Source: Chiua virens (Eukaryota > Basidiomycota > Agaricomycetes > Boletales > Boletaceae). From it: DNA of 64,000 nucleotides. Where the stretch lies: the NCBI GenBank assembly GCA_019787685.1, contig JAHNUO010000057.1, positions 38,122 to 102,121 of the forward strand. Reading direction: 5' to 3'. The translations under genes were made by a program, and so were the position numbers. Shown here piece after piece: positions 35,922 through 47,756 of the stretch (within the stretch, counting starts at the first letter, position 1; each line of letters begins with the position of its first letter). A model generated the notes under the pieces. The model saw nothing but the letters and a program-made list of their open reading frames with translations, was not told the DNA's origin and did not search any database.

Positions 35922-37619
35922 ATGGACGTAGGATCAGCAGCTGAATATGCCCGAGTTGCGAATATTGTCCACATCGTTCGGATCTTCCACAGTCAGTCAG
36001 TCATCTGTCGCATATACCTTGCATATCGGTGACGTGTATCTGTTTAGTCGTTGGCGCTATCATTGTTTTGTATGATCATGGTAGGTGTTCGCGTTGTCTG
36101 TGCTCATATTGTCGCTAACCTCTGGAAAGCCATCACACTCGATCGAGAAGTAAGGATTTGGATGCTATTGGAGATCTTAATGAACTGATAATTTCGCTGT
36201 TTAGATTGATCACATTTGGGTAGGCATACCGGGTTGGCGGTCTCGCAGATATCATTAATGTGGCAATCGTAACGTTGTCTAGAACTACTCACTCACTGCT
36301 GGAAGTGTTATCTATATGCTCGTATGTCCCCCCGACTGCACGGACATCTTGTTTTCAGAATCTTACATTGTCTTTCAGATTCGTTTTATTGGTGACGCAC
36401 TCGCCATGTGAGTCCGCCAGTGTGACCGCTTGTGATGTCACTAATACCATAGCTCTAGCTTAAATATCATTGGTAATTGCGCTCAATCTATCGCGATCAC
36501 GCTAGTTGATTTCTCCGTAGCTTTCCTCGGACCCATATCCAAAACACAGGCAGTAAGGTCTCTGAATCTTGCGTTTTCCACCTCTAACGACACGATAGTT
36601 GTTCGTCTTCTTTTTATTGTCGATTCGGCCAAATTAACAGAGCTTCTGCATGAACAATCTTACGCACTGGCAGCTGTGAGCATATGTCAACCACTATTAA
36701 TTCTTCTCTTCTCACTTTTTCTAAGGCGACCACTATTTCTCACTCCAGTCGGGTCTTTCCATCTTGGTATTATTTCTGATCCAATGTGGGCAGGATATCA
36801 TTTACTCCCCTTGTTCATTACTAACCTCCACCAAGTGATACTCCAAGCTGGGTTGTACGCCTTGTACCTCCAATCACGGATTATCCTTGCCTTCATGACT
36901 TTCTGTTACCTGTGCGAGATAGCGATGACCTCGACTATAATCGGTTTATTTAATGATCATTCGCAAAGTACGTATTCGACTTTTCGCCCTCGGCCATTCA
37001 TGTTCCACCATGCCATACTTATTTCGGAAATGTAGTCAAGAATGAGATTATGACAGGCTTAAATATTTGTGCCAACCTGGATCGCCTATCGCTTTTCGAC
37101 CAAGTCATTTTTTGGTTGCCAGTGATCGTGTATCAAAGTATCCTATGTCTGCTCGCTGTATGGCATGCATATGGTAACCGGACATCAGGATACCGCGCCA
37201 GGCCAGCGGGTGGCGCGCATATCGCAGATGCCCTTATCAAAGGTAACGTAAAGTACTTTGTCTGGTAAGCCTTATCTCCATCTTCCATCCATGAGGCCAT
37301 GTGCCGACATACCTTTACGATAGGATGTTGTTGGCATGCATCACTAGCATGGTCCTAGAACAGTATCTTGGGGTGTGTACTGGTTCACAGTTTTCATGCA
37401 CAACATGCAGCCTAATGAACCTGTGCGCAGGCACGATGGGTGGCGGTGTCAGAAGGTTATCCAGCAGCTATGGATGCGGCGATCGGATGTCGAGTGATTT
37501 TGAATATTCGATCATCGCGAACATCACTGGTCCGGCATTCGGGGAGAGAAAGTCTCCAGGATGATGCGCCCCTCATCCCCCACTCGACCCTGCAGTCACT
37601 GCCTCCAAGCCCAGTATAG
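35922..37619 (+). CDS. DUF6533-family 7-TM membrane protein, paralogue 3
   Basis: ATG at 35922 gives MDVGSAAEYARVANIVHIV, close to the start of paralogue 1. Later exons carry AIIVLYDH, ITLDREIDHIW, a short helix, RFIGDALAM, LNIIGNCAQSIAIT, VAFLGPISKTQ, ICQPLLILLFSLFL, LQAGLYALYLQSR, CYLCEIAM, GLNICANLDR, VIFWLPVIVYQSILC, YRARPAGGAHIADALI, WMLLACITSMVLEQYLG and AIGCRVILNIR. The stop is TAG at 37617-37619. The exon order matches paralogues 1 and 2. In the segment around 36598-36675 one frame meets TAA and the other cannot be joined in phase, so it is either spliced unusually or the copy is decayed. The cytosolic tail after the last helix is Ser-rich. Function unknown. Confidence 0.7.
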
Positions 37620-38662
37620 GGTAGCGTAAGTATCCCATGCGTTCGATTTTTGGCGAGGAGCATGGGTGGACATGCAAACTTTCCTGTAGAATATTTGACA
37701 GTACGTTCGATGTAGTATTAGCAAGATAGTACGGACTCGGACAGCATTGTATCGATAGTAGTCCTGCAACCTTCTGAAGCAATCAGTTTGTATCAGATTA
37801 GATCACCAGCGCAGCCATACCTTACGGCCTTAACAATGTGACAAAAATCGTTGATAGAAAGGTGGCGAGAGCGGTATAATCATTGAGTCTGCCACGCTAC
37901 TAGTGAGATCATACCTGATTGAGGTCAAGACGATTCTTATGCCGAGCGTCTAAGTGTTGAATATCGCGATTCGATAGAGTATCTTAGCTGTGCTCAAATG
38001 TCAGCTTAGCTGATTACTCTGAATCGAATCCCGCCGGACAGCGGCGTGCTGCATCCAATTTATGTGATCTGGCCGATTGCATCGGTTTTGCGTTTAAGTA
38101 ACGTTCCCAATGCCATCACCGTCAATTGTGAGCAACGTTCCAACATGCCTTAAGCACCCACCATTCATCGGCGGCATGTCGGGGCAAGTCATTTCCGAGT
38201 GATAAACAAATATCCTGAAGGGGAACCACCAGCTGAGGGACCGCCCCTCACTGTTCTGCTTGTCCCTATCCATAGTGCATTTGCAAGAGGCTGACGGCAA
38301 TCTTTGTGATAATGTCCACCGCTCCCTTGGTCCAGATACGATCCACAACCTATGTAAAGAAAAATCAGATCATGTTAAAGCAAAAGTAGATGTATGGAGC
38401 ATGGTGTCTGTTTCACAGCCTCATCTTCGTACCTCTGTACAGCGATAGAAAAATTCAAAGTTCGAGTGACACATACTGCTTTTGTCTCGGAACTGAGACT
38501 CTTACTAACTTAGGCCCAGAACAGCACAAATATTAGCATCCTTGCCCACCGCGCCTGTGTCCGACAATGACAAGGCTGGGGTTGCTATCATGTTACATAA
38601 TAAATATGTAAGCTATTGTACTCGATGAATAGACAACTACTTTGGGCTAATGTTATTCTAGT
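37620..38662. other. Intergenic, no supported gene
   Basis: Only short featureless open frames were seen. Confidence 0.45.
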
Positions 38663-38957
38663 TTTGTTGACCGCGACATGTTTATGAGGTATCAAGGTGG
38701 TGGAGTCGGCCATAACTTGAAGTCAATTCGCGAAGCAACACAGTGCCTCCTCGACGACCGGAACAAGCTTGACAACCAACCGTCCGCTCTCGAATGTGAT
38801 GAATCACGATTCACCTACAGAGAACGGTGAGGACAATGATGACTGTAATATACCCACGGACGACTCGAGTAACTCGGAGCTTGAAGAGCCTGAGGGAGGG
38901 TCCAGTGATGAAGATGGATCGAAAATGGATGGCGCCGATCTCGGGGAAGCTCAGTGA
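38663..38957 (+). pseudogene. Remnant of a repeated basidiomycete ORF, probably transposon-derived
   Basis: One frame from about 38663 reads RDMFMRYQGGGVGH, then a block with REATQCLLDDR, and stops near 38829. A second, overlapping frame (38769-38957) encodes a strongly acidic Asp/Glu/Ser-rich tail and ends at a stop. The MFMRY.GGGVGH element followed by an acidic tail resembles the end of a multicopy ORF that I associate with basidiomycete transposons. The frame change and missing upstream part indicate a broken copy. The assignment is from memory and is tentative. Confidence 0.45.
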
Positions 38958-40729
38958 CTAGTTGATGATGACACATCTCCAGTTTCCAGATGACGAGCTT
39001 GAATATGCAGATCTCTAGTCTCGTATTTGTGTCCTCGTATACTCGCATGCCCTGTTTTGAATTGAATACACGACGTTTTCCAACTATTTAAATACAAAGA
39101 AGAAATCATTTATGCTATGTCTGGCCAGCCCTAGCAAGGCCTGGGATAGATGTGACAGTTTCTCGCCAGCTGGCATGGATGCGACCTGTCTAGCTATGGC
39201 TTGCTAGATCTTGCTAGATGGTGGAGAAAGTCCAATGGAGTTTTGTGTACCTCTCACCAGATCTAGCAATGCCTTGTCAGAACCCTCGGGTTGTTCCAGT
39301 GCTGCGAGGTCACCCTAGGTTTAGGCGCGTTTGCTGATGGCATGCTCGGTGCTGGTCCCTTATTCGACTTACGAAGGCACAGGTATCCGTACACCACGGT
39401 CATTCTGAATCGTTTTAGCTCTCCTTGCTGCAAATAGTAGGGTGCGATTATGAACGAACCTGCCCAGAATCAACAGCGGTGGTTGCGAGCCTGAGGGCAA
39501 TTCGAGATTGGCCAAGGTTTACAACCCGTCACTCTATCTCCAACACTGTTCTCCAGTGGCGGCGTTCTCATGCTACATGACAGTGACATGTACATCAGTC
39601 GACGAGCTTCCCTTTTTCATAAGTATGAGGCTGATGAAATGATGTACGCAGCAAGATCATGTCAACATTACAGTGGACTTTTGAAAACCGCTATGAGGAG
39701 AAGTGCGGCGGTGGTAAATTTTTCGTAAGTTGGCTGATTAACATCACCAAATACAGCCCCATGGGATTACCATTGATACAATGATAGGACCTCGTTTCTG
39801 TTCATTAATATGCAACTGTCGCTTGCTTTGAGCAAAGCAATCGGACCAGGAGTCAGACTGTGTCACCACTTATAGCATAGTTTGTTGCTTCGTTTCATGG
39901 TTATCCTCATTGACTCATCATGCATCAGTGCCCGGGCGGCGGCGAGAACGCAGAAGTTCTACAAACGTATACAGGATCCACAGCGTCATGACCAGCTGTC
40001 ACATGTCACTGGGGTCATATTCGGGATGGCATTTATTCCACGGAATTTCGTCAGAACTTCAAAACGGTACCAAGTTGTCCCAGCAGTCCGAGTCATCCGC
40101 GTCAGCCGCATCAAATCTTGAAGTTCCAGGAACTCATTATCTCCGAAATTGCGTCGAGTTTCCGGCATGTGGCGCCGGCTCGGCTAGGTCATTTGATTTT
40201 TGAATCACTCCTGTACCCAGTTAACAAGTATGCACAACTATCTTGTTGTCTTTAGCCTCCGCTTTCGAGCAGTTTCAGTACTTTGTTCCATATCGAACGA
40301 TTTCTGGGTATCCACAGTCACTGGAATTTGTCACAGTCACCTCGCTGTGGTTACCATGATTCGCGATACGGCGACGGGCAGATTGATGAAGTTTGGGACG
40401 TGATGCATCGCTGTCTCTCTGGTATCACGAAACTCCTTAGTTAACCCATCTGGTTGTTCCAGATATCTGGGCTGGCTCCTCAAAACGGAACAATATGCTA
40501 AATATGAGCATTTTAGTTCTCCAAAACCAATAGAACGCCGTTTTTTTCAAGCGTACATCCCCACTAGCCAATTCACGTCGCAAAACGACGTTTCATGTGC
40601 TTCTACAGCAATATGTTTCCCAATATAAGCGAGACACTCCCCCTCGTGAAATAGCACATAAATGCGCTCAGTTGTCGAGGTCAGAATCTTCATACCTGAG
40701 AGCAACATCTGATTCACCACCAAAAAATC
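38958..40729. other. Intergenic with possible gene fragments
   Basis: A short spliced-looking fragment near 39655-39725 (MSTLQWTFENRYEEK, then a donor) and open frames at 39882-40203 could be pieces of a decayed gene. No complete model can be built. A short direct repeat (ttgctagatc/ttgctagatg) occurs near 39208-39230. Confidence 0.4.
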
Positions 40730-41894
40730 ATGACCGTGCAACGCATACTCATTGACGATATTGGATACCACTTTCACACCCTCTATCTCTTTACCAAAAA
40801 TGACATCATGACTGCCATTATACCTGTGGTAAGCCCTCCTACCAACGTCAATACTCTTGCTCACGTTTCATCCTATTAGACGTTATTTGCAGTCGCATCA
40901 GCGCCGCTGTGCAGTTTTAGTCACATCTTCCGTAGTGTCCTCTGGGTTTGGTTGCATGTCCTGCAGTTCAACCTTCCAAACCAGATCAAGGCACCTGAGG
41001 AGGACCGGGTCAACAAACCATGGAGGCCGATTCCTGCGGGGCGAGTCACGTTGTACAACGTGACCATTTTTCGGTGGCTTATCGTCCCACTCTGCCTTGT
41101 GTACTCGTCGTTCTACAGCATTCAGTTGGTGTTTGCAAGCATCGAGATGCAATTATTCACACTGTGGTATAACGATCTCGGTGGTGACAGGCATTGGCTT
41201 TTGAAAAACATCCTTCCTGCGTTCATCTATGCCTTTACGGAACTAGGGGGCACCCTCAGCGCTGGTATGTTTCGACAATTCGTCGCTTGGAACAACGATA
41301 ATCATATTATGAAACAGGCTGTGATCCTACTCGCGTTAGCGAAACTGCCAAACTCGCAGTTCAGCTCACCGTCGTGGTCTTCTCGTCCACCTTGCAATGT
41401 CAAGATTTTAAAGATGTGGAAGGTGATCGCCTCACTGGCCGCCGCAGCATTCCAATTGTGTTCCCCGTCACGTCCCGGTTCGTTGCTGGCTTCGGTCTCC
41501 CCATGTGGTCCCTTTTCCTGTGCTGGATCTGGGACATCGATTGGTTCTGTACTCTCGCCTTCGTCACGTATGGGGGTTTCGTCGGGGCACGGTTTTTCTT
41601 CTTGCGCACACGCGATGCAGATAAGTGGTCGTGCAAGTATTACAGTGTAAGTCTGCGTGCTCTCCCCACGAATATGCATGAATGTGATGCATGTCAATCT
41701 CATCGGATGTCATAATGTGAATCTTAATGCTGATATCGTCGGCGGTTTCCCTCTCATAGATCTGGTTCTCACTTCACCACCTGTTGCCCGGCTACTGGAA
41801 CTATTTACATGGCAGCGTCGTGTGTCGAGGTGGTACCCTTCTCCAAGATACTTGGGATTTGTTTACGGGTGCTTTGTTTTTGAAGGTATTCTGA
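40730..41894 (+). CDS. UbiA-family membrane prenyltransferase or terpene cyclase, copy A
   Basis: Four exons (40730-40828, 40880-41264, 41318-41646, 41760-41894) join to 315 residues. The first aspartate-rich region is NQIKAPEEDRVNKPWRPIP (about 67-85), a variant of the UbiA NDxxDxxxD motif followed by the RP(L/I)P loop. The second is QDFKDVEGDRLTGR (about 190-203), matching DxxDxxGD, which binds Mg-diphosphate. Hydrophobic helices fill the rest, as expected for an integral membrane enzyme acting on isoprenyl diphosphate. The intron before exon 3 uses an acceptor (gaaacag) whose placement is confirmed by copy B. The basidiomycete branch includes putative prenyltransferases and is related to UbiA-type sesquiterpene cyclases; which reaction applies here cannot be told. 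Two further genes lie between it and the A-domain gene's far end, so linkage to that pathway is weak. Confidence 0.88.
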
Positions 41895-42586
41895 ACAGTT
41901 AATAGTCATCAGCGATAACAAAGTGTCGACTCTCTATACTCGTAGCGTAACATGTTTGTTTGTTTCAGCTTGAACGTACTCAATTGATTTTCATTATCGT
42001 ATGCAGACCGTTACTTTTGACGGGAACTGTTTCAATATATTCCAAGTGTAAAACGACTCTATGAACTTGCACTCATATCGCATGCCAGTGAGACCGCTGG
42101 TACGACAATTCCTCAGATTTTGAGTCAGATACTCCGAGCTAGTCTGTGTCTTGAAGATAAACTGGCTACTAGTATCATCAACTTGAATCATGGGTGATCC
42201 GACAACGTTTCACAATTAACTCGTAAGACACTGGCATTTACACTTACCGCCTCGACACAACCTTTCTCTTGCGTGAGCAGTTACGCGAAGTTGGTGGTTA
42301 GGGTCTTCCCCAGCACAACGTTGAGTATTAGCCGTCGGACCAGTCTAGATCTCTTCAAAGTAAGTGGTCCGTGGGAAATTCTAATAAACAATATGTTGAC
42401 ACAATTTTGACAGTTTATGTCGGAGACCAGCCTCGAGGGCGATGATAAAGGAACTCCGAGTCCGCGCATGCCAAATGCTGCACTGGCTGACATGGTCCCC
42501 AGAGAGGGATATGGAACGTTCCAGCAACGGAGTCGGCATGCTCACTTACTAAGGTGAGCATCCAATGACGTTCATGGCAAGCTCTT
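41895..42586. other. Intergenic between UbiA copies
   Basis: No gene was seen. This spacer is not obviously a copy of the sequence following UbiA copy B. Confidence 0.45.
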
Positions 42587-43010
42587 TTATTCATTACGTC
42601 TCGGAGGCAAAATCAATTCTAACGTAAATCCTCTCTCACAGGCAGCGCCTTCTCTGTTCTCGAAGAAAGCAACAGCCATGCTCGTGCCGGTCACATCATA
42701 GGACCGACCGAGATCGTCCTTGGGAATTATGAGCTTGATTTGGTTCCTTTTTCTCTCTGCTAAGGGATGCATCGAGGTTGTCCATTTTTGTTCCCTGGTT
42801 TTGAGCTAATAGACTCCTTCATGAACCATTTGGATCCGACAGCTTCAAATCGAATGTCGTAGAATGCCCCGTTTTCTCTCCAAGGCCTGAGACGTTGTCA
42901 GGGAGGAGGATGAGTCCAAGGCTGGGCGCGGACCGAAGATCAGGCTTCAGGAATCGTGACGAGTGGTCGTATGTTGGGTCCACCGCGGGCACGTGATCCG
43001 AGTCGGCCAT
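42587..43010 (-). CDS. Hypothetical small protein
   Basis: ATG at 43010 opens a 62-codon frame (MADSDHVPAVDPTYDHSS). A possible intron with a weak donor (gttcat) and a cccttag acceptor joins it in phase to a second frame containing KLIIPKDDLGRSYDVTG and GFTLELILPPRRNE before the stop at 42587. The product would be about 117 residues and soluble. No family is recognised. It sits on the opposite strand between the two UbiA genes. Because the donor is weak, this could also be two chance open frames. Confidence 0.35.
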
Positions 43011-43493
43011 TCATGGGGAAACAGCCTCCAGGTCCACCACGGGTGTTGGCACTGCGCTGAAATGGGCGAGGACGAACAGCGAGCGCTGCGACGTGGACGA
43101 GCGATGTAGTGGAGGCAAAAGCGGAATCGGTGTCTCTCGCTTGCGTCGCTTGTTCAAAGACCTTGCACTGTCACAGGCTGCGTTCGTGCCTCGCTACACC
43201 ACAGTCCGACCCCATTTACCCCCCGATAAGCACGGGACTCCGTAAAGTGGAACGTTCTGAATCTATTGCAGATAGCGATCAGCGCTGAAAGCATCGCTCT
43301 TTCAGCGGCTACATATGTTCCTGTACAGGGATGAAAACGTTCAGCGCTTCCACGGACTACAGCAAACTGATCAAGCCGATTCAAGCGGTCCCAACCCAGT
43401 CTATGATCAAGACACATGACTTCGAAAACAGATAAATGGACTTGATGTCTAGGTGAGAAGGACCAGGGACCAACCCACTACCCTTCTGATAAC
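43011..43493. other. Intergenic, UbiA copy B promoter region
   Basis: No gene was seen. It presumably holds the promoter of copy B. Confidence 0.45.
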
Positions 43494-44629
43494 ATGACTG
43501 TACAGCACTCGCCTCTCAGCCTCGCCAACATTTCATACCACTTGTATACCCTCTATCTCTTCACCAAGAATGACATCCTGACTGCCATTATACCTGTGGT
43601 GAGCTCTGCTGCCGATGTTGTTGCTCATTCTCACCTTCATCCTATTACTAGACATTGTTCGCCGTCGCGTCGGCACCGTTGTGCAGCCCCATCTACATCC
43701 TCCCAACTGTCTTTTGGGTTTGGCTCCACATTTTGCAGTTTGATCTCGCGAATCAGATCAAGGCTCCCGAGGAGGATAAGGTCAACAAGCCGTCGAGGCC
43801 ACTCCCGGCAGGGAGAATCTCCCTCCGCGACGCGACGATCCTTCGGTGGCTAATCGCCCCGCTCTGTCTCGCATACTCGTCGCTCTACAGCACCCAATTG
43901 GCGTTTGCCAGTCTCGAGATGCAGTTATTCACCGTGTTGTACAACGAGCTCGACGGCGACAAGAACTGGCTCTCTAAAAACGGCATACTCGCCATCATGT
44001 ACGGGTGCATGGAACTTGGGGGCACCCTGAGTGCCAGTACGTTTTCAGCCATCGCTCTCAAGTCATGGCATTCATTATATTTGTTTTTCGTTGAATATCA
44101 CAGCCCACGACTTTTCTAGCATCAGCGAAACTGCGAAACTCGCCGTTCAGCTCACTATCGCCGTCTTCACCACCACGGTGCACTGCCAAGATTTTAAGGA
44201 CGTCGAAGGCGATCGTGTCACAGGCCGCGTTACCGTTCCGATCATGTTCCCAATCGCCTCGCGCCTTGTCGTCGGGCTCGGCCTACCCCTCTGGTCGTTC
44301 CTCTTGTGCTGGATTTGGGATATCGACTGGGTCTGCACGGTTGCGTTCGTCGCCTATGGGTGTTTTGTTGGGGGACGGTTCTTGTTGTTGCGCACGCGTG
44401 ACGCGGACAAACGGTCTTGCAAGTATTACAGTGTAAGTCTGACCGTGTTACCTTCGCTTCGGACGTGAATCTGACAAGGGACGCCCTGTTGTAGATTTGG
44501 TTCTCGATTCACCACTTGTTACCTGGTTACTGGAATTATTTCCACGACAGTAACCAGACGCGAGGTGGCGAGCTACTGCAAAACACCTGGGACGTGTTTT
44601 CGGGTGAATCCCTCTTGAAGGGATTCTGA
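43494..44629 (+). CDS. UbiA-family membrane prenyltransferase or terpene cyclase, copy B
   Basis: Four exons (43494-43598, 43652-44036, 44104-44432, 44495-44629) join to 317 residues. Exons 2, 3 and 4 have exactly the same lengths as in copy A (385, 329, 135 nt). Motif one is NQIKAPEEDKVNKPSRPLP and motif two is QDFKDVEGDRVTGR, so both diphosphate-binding regions are kept. C-terminal IHHLLPGYWNYF is shared with copy A. The third-exon acceptor is tatcacag. The two copies are clear paralogues from tandem duplication, same strand, about 1.6 kb apart. Both look intact, so both may be active, perhaps on different substrates. Copy B coding sequence looks richer in G/C at third positions than copy A. 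Confidence 0.9.
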
Positions 44630-44903
44630 ACAGAATCATGATGTATCGATGAATGAATGAGTTAATTTTAATGTTCTTGAATGAGGCTTCTTCGATCATA
44701 CAGTCCTGGCCCTTTGCTCGTACTTAGAACTGCGCCACGTATCTTTCAAACCACACCGCTTGTGGATATACTTCTAACAATGTTACAAATCTAAAACCCT
44801 ATTTCCTATCGATACAGTCAAATGCCACCGTATGTGATACAAAACCAATCAAAAATGCATTAATGAACGGTCAACTGTCGTCTTTTCTTCCTCCACTTCC
44901 GCC

Positions 44904-47389
44904 TCATCCTGCGACCCTCCACGTCGCCCATGTCACAAATGCAGTCAAAACAGAAGTCCAAACACCCACACCTATCCGCACCTCCTCCAATCCACCATTC
45001 GTCAACAATTCTGGTATACCACTCTCTGTGGTGCTAGGCTGTGGCGCAAGGGGTACACCCCCAATCCCAGTACCCCGAGGAGGTGGAAGTGACGCAGGTG
45101 CTGGCTCTGCAATCACTGTCATGACCCCCATGTAAGCAAGAAGCAAATGATATTCGACAAAGGGAAACGCCAAACGTACTCGGATACCCTTTGTGGTTTT
45201 CTTCCGCCACATGCTTGTCATCACACAATTGTTTGCCTGCATTGGGGTCGATGGTCGAGAGTAAACCCACACGAGGCGGATTTTGAGACGGATGAGTGAG
45301 CGAGCCATAATGAAATGCAGCTAATACGCTGTAACAAATGAAAAGGAGTGTAGAATTAGCAAATCAGCATACCATGCAACACTCCCCGGAACACTCCATT
45401 TCGGATGCCCGTATGGAACAAAAAGCGGAGGGCGCGGGGAAACGCGTGTCACGTTTGAATACCCCACATCCCAATCAAGATGGGACTCTCCATGACGAGG
45501 GTACCGATTCAGCCTCTAGCCGAAATTCCCAAATGCCCGGGTGCACGCGACGACCACTATCCGCATTATTTCCACCTTACCATATGTAGTGCACGCAGCC
45601 TCCTTATCATATCATGCATGTAAAGAATAAAAGTCCCACCCACCCTTTCAAGAATGGATCCCCCAAGTTCCAACTATACAGGTATCCAGTACTATCCGAG
45701 ACTGGAACGTCCGTCGCGACCACATTCGCAACGCACATGTCGGGGTCACTTGCGCGAACCTGGCTGACGAAATCGCGTGGGTCGACAGGAAACATTTTCC
45801 CGGCGATCTGAAACACGAGGCTGTGCGGTGGCGAACAGGCGAATTTCGGACCCCCGAGTCTACTATAGATTTGTGTTACAACGTCGGGAGGACCACGAAT
45901 GAGTGAGTTGCCCTGGTTACACGACAGGAGTCATAAATGAGATAACCCAATAACAGGACATAGTATGACCGACCGTGTCAAGGAGCGCCGAGAGAGATAT
46001 GCTTGGTGACGACATTTTGGACCGCGCCAACTTGACACCATCGAACCAGACGTCGTCGACCGGTATCTCCCACGCTACCGGGTATACCTAATCACGCAAA
46101 CAAGAATGAGCAGCTCATTCAATCGTCATCTACATTGAACGAACCTCTCCAGGCGCATCCGCAGGCGCACTCAACCCACCCTGGGAGGCGGGATAACCTC
46201 GTACATTCACCCACGTCAAACTCTCACTCTGCACCGTCGATGGAAGCTGTCCAATAGATAACATCCCTTCATTCCCTCCGATCTGGATCGTATCGCGCTG
46301 CAGCGTTATCGAGAACATCGGAGAGTCTAACATCCCCTGTGCCACAAGGCGCGGGATAAGCGGGCCATAGGTGATGATAGACGACTGGAGTGTGGCGGTA
46401 GTCATCTGAGCCATCGACTTCTCGAGCGGTGATCCTACAGCATTGGCCAGATCGGTCTTCCTGAACCAGCGCACGGCAAGGTTCTGGAGTCGGTCCGAAA
46501 AGCGAGCGTGGCCCTCATCGGCTTCCGTGAGTAGGTCCCTGCGCCCCTTCCCGTTCGTGTTCCCACTGATTTGGTTCTGGCTCTGTAATAGCTCTGTCCA
46601 AAAGAGGCTTGTGAAAACCTGAATTAACAGCCGCCTTGGGGAAACGCGCTGATACACACCTATTATAAGGGAATCCCAGGCCCAAAATACCCGCGGCACC
46701 CGTTTGGACCACCGACGTGTTGGTTGAATTGATTGCGGCAAGGTACTGACCTTGTAAAACAAGCCCAGCCAGTGAGACAGAGTCGGACCCAATCGGTCCT
46801 TTGGCGTAGGTTCCCGTCGTGGAATCTCCGTAGATCAACGTCGTGCCGATACCAGCAGAACGAAAACTCGTGGGTGGGTAGAATTGGATTTTCTGACTGT
46901 TGTTTTTGTTGCTGCTGGACGAACATGTTTGCTCACACGACGTCGATAGGACCCATAGATCCGAAGACCCCGTGTCTGGCAGAAAGGAAAAACGGGGTTA
47001 AACATGAGCGAATGCGTCAAGTTTACCACCGGCCATCAAAGCAAATCGACAACGTGGAGACCAGAATAGACTGCACTTACCCAACACGACGGGTATATGC
47101 GTCCCGCCGATCACGACTTGAACAGCATACGATCTAGAACGACCGAAAAACAAGAAATCAGTCGCAGCCATGGAAAGGATACGCGATAACAGATTATGTC
47201 GTACACGTCATCGAAATCCCCAAGGCCGATGGATCCTGCGGTCACAGCGCGCTGCGCGAGTGTCGCTGGCGTTCGTACGATGGGGATGTGAATACCTCCT
47301 AGAGAGTGTCTGTTCTCTTTCGCAAAGGATGGGCAGAGGGCCGTTAAGGATGCGAAGACGAGGACGCGTCCGACGCGAAAGCAGCCCAT
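44904..47389 (-). CDS. Secreted aspartic protease (peptidase A1), likely GPI-anchored
   Basis: This is a multi-exon minus-strand gene. ATG at 47389 starts a signal peptide (MGCFRVGRVLVFASLTALC). Later exons give VVIGGTHIPVVL joined to DTGSSDLWVLSTSC (first catalytic Asp), LIYGDSTTGTYAKG (flap region), GAAGILGLGFP, a long middle block, SALLDTGNSLIRGPP (second catalytic Asp), a WNLGDPFLKG block, then VLAAFHYGSLTH and RVGLLST. Both DTG motifs are present, so it should be active. The C-terminus is Pro/Ser/Thr-rich and ends in a hydrophobic helix without a charged tail, as in GPI-anchored yapsin-like proteases. It would act at the cell surface or wall. A few intron boundaries were not fixed base by base. 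Confidence 0.87.
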
Positions 47390-47756
47390 TCCTGGATGTC
47401 AAGGCGTTCTTGACACGAACTGTATCCCGCCGAGCTCTAGTGGACCTACTAGAGAAAATAAATAAGTAAAGGAAAGAAACAACAGTTTGGTACGTTGGTC
47501 TAGTTTCTTGAACGCTACTGATAAAGCATACTGTGATGCTAATAGGAATGCAACATCACTCGACTTTGTAGCACGTCCGATCACGTGACCGCGAAAGCAA
47601 TCGACTCTTCACGCAAAGATACTCTATTTTGCCCTCATGAGGCAGAATCATATTGATACTGAGGGCGGTGGTCAGACCGATACACGAAGGTAAAGGAAAG
47701 TATACAGTAGTGAAGTTACTCATACTGGTGAACGACTCTACATCTCATCAATCCCT
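47390..47756. other. Short intergenic gap
   Basis: This lies between the 5' end of the protease gene and the 3' end of the C6 regulator. No gene was seen. Confidence 0.5.

Noticed and set aside
40952..41650. 232-codon plus-strand frame
   Set aside because: It reads through an intron of UbiA copy A and changes to a non-family frame after 41264. The spliced model is supported by copy B.
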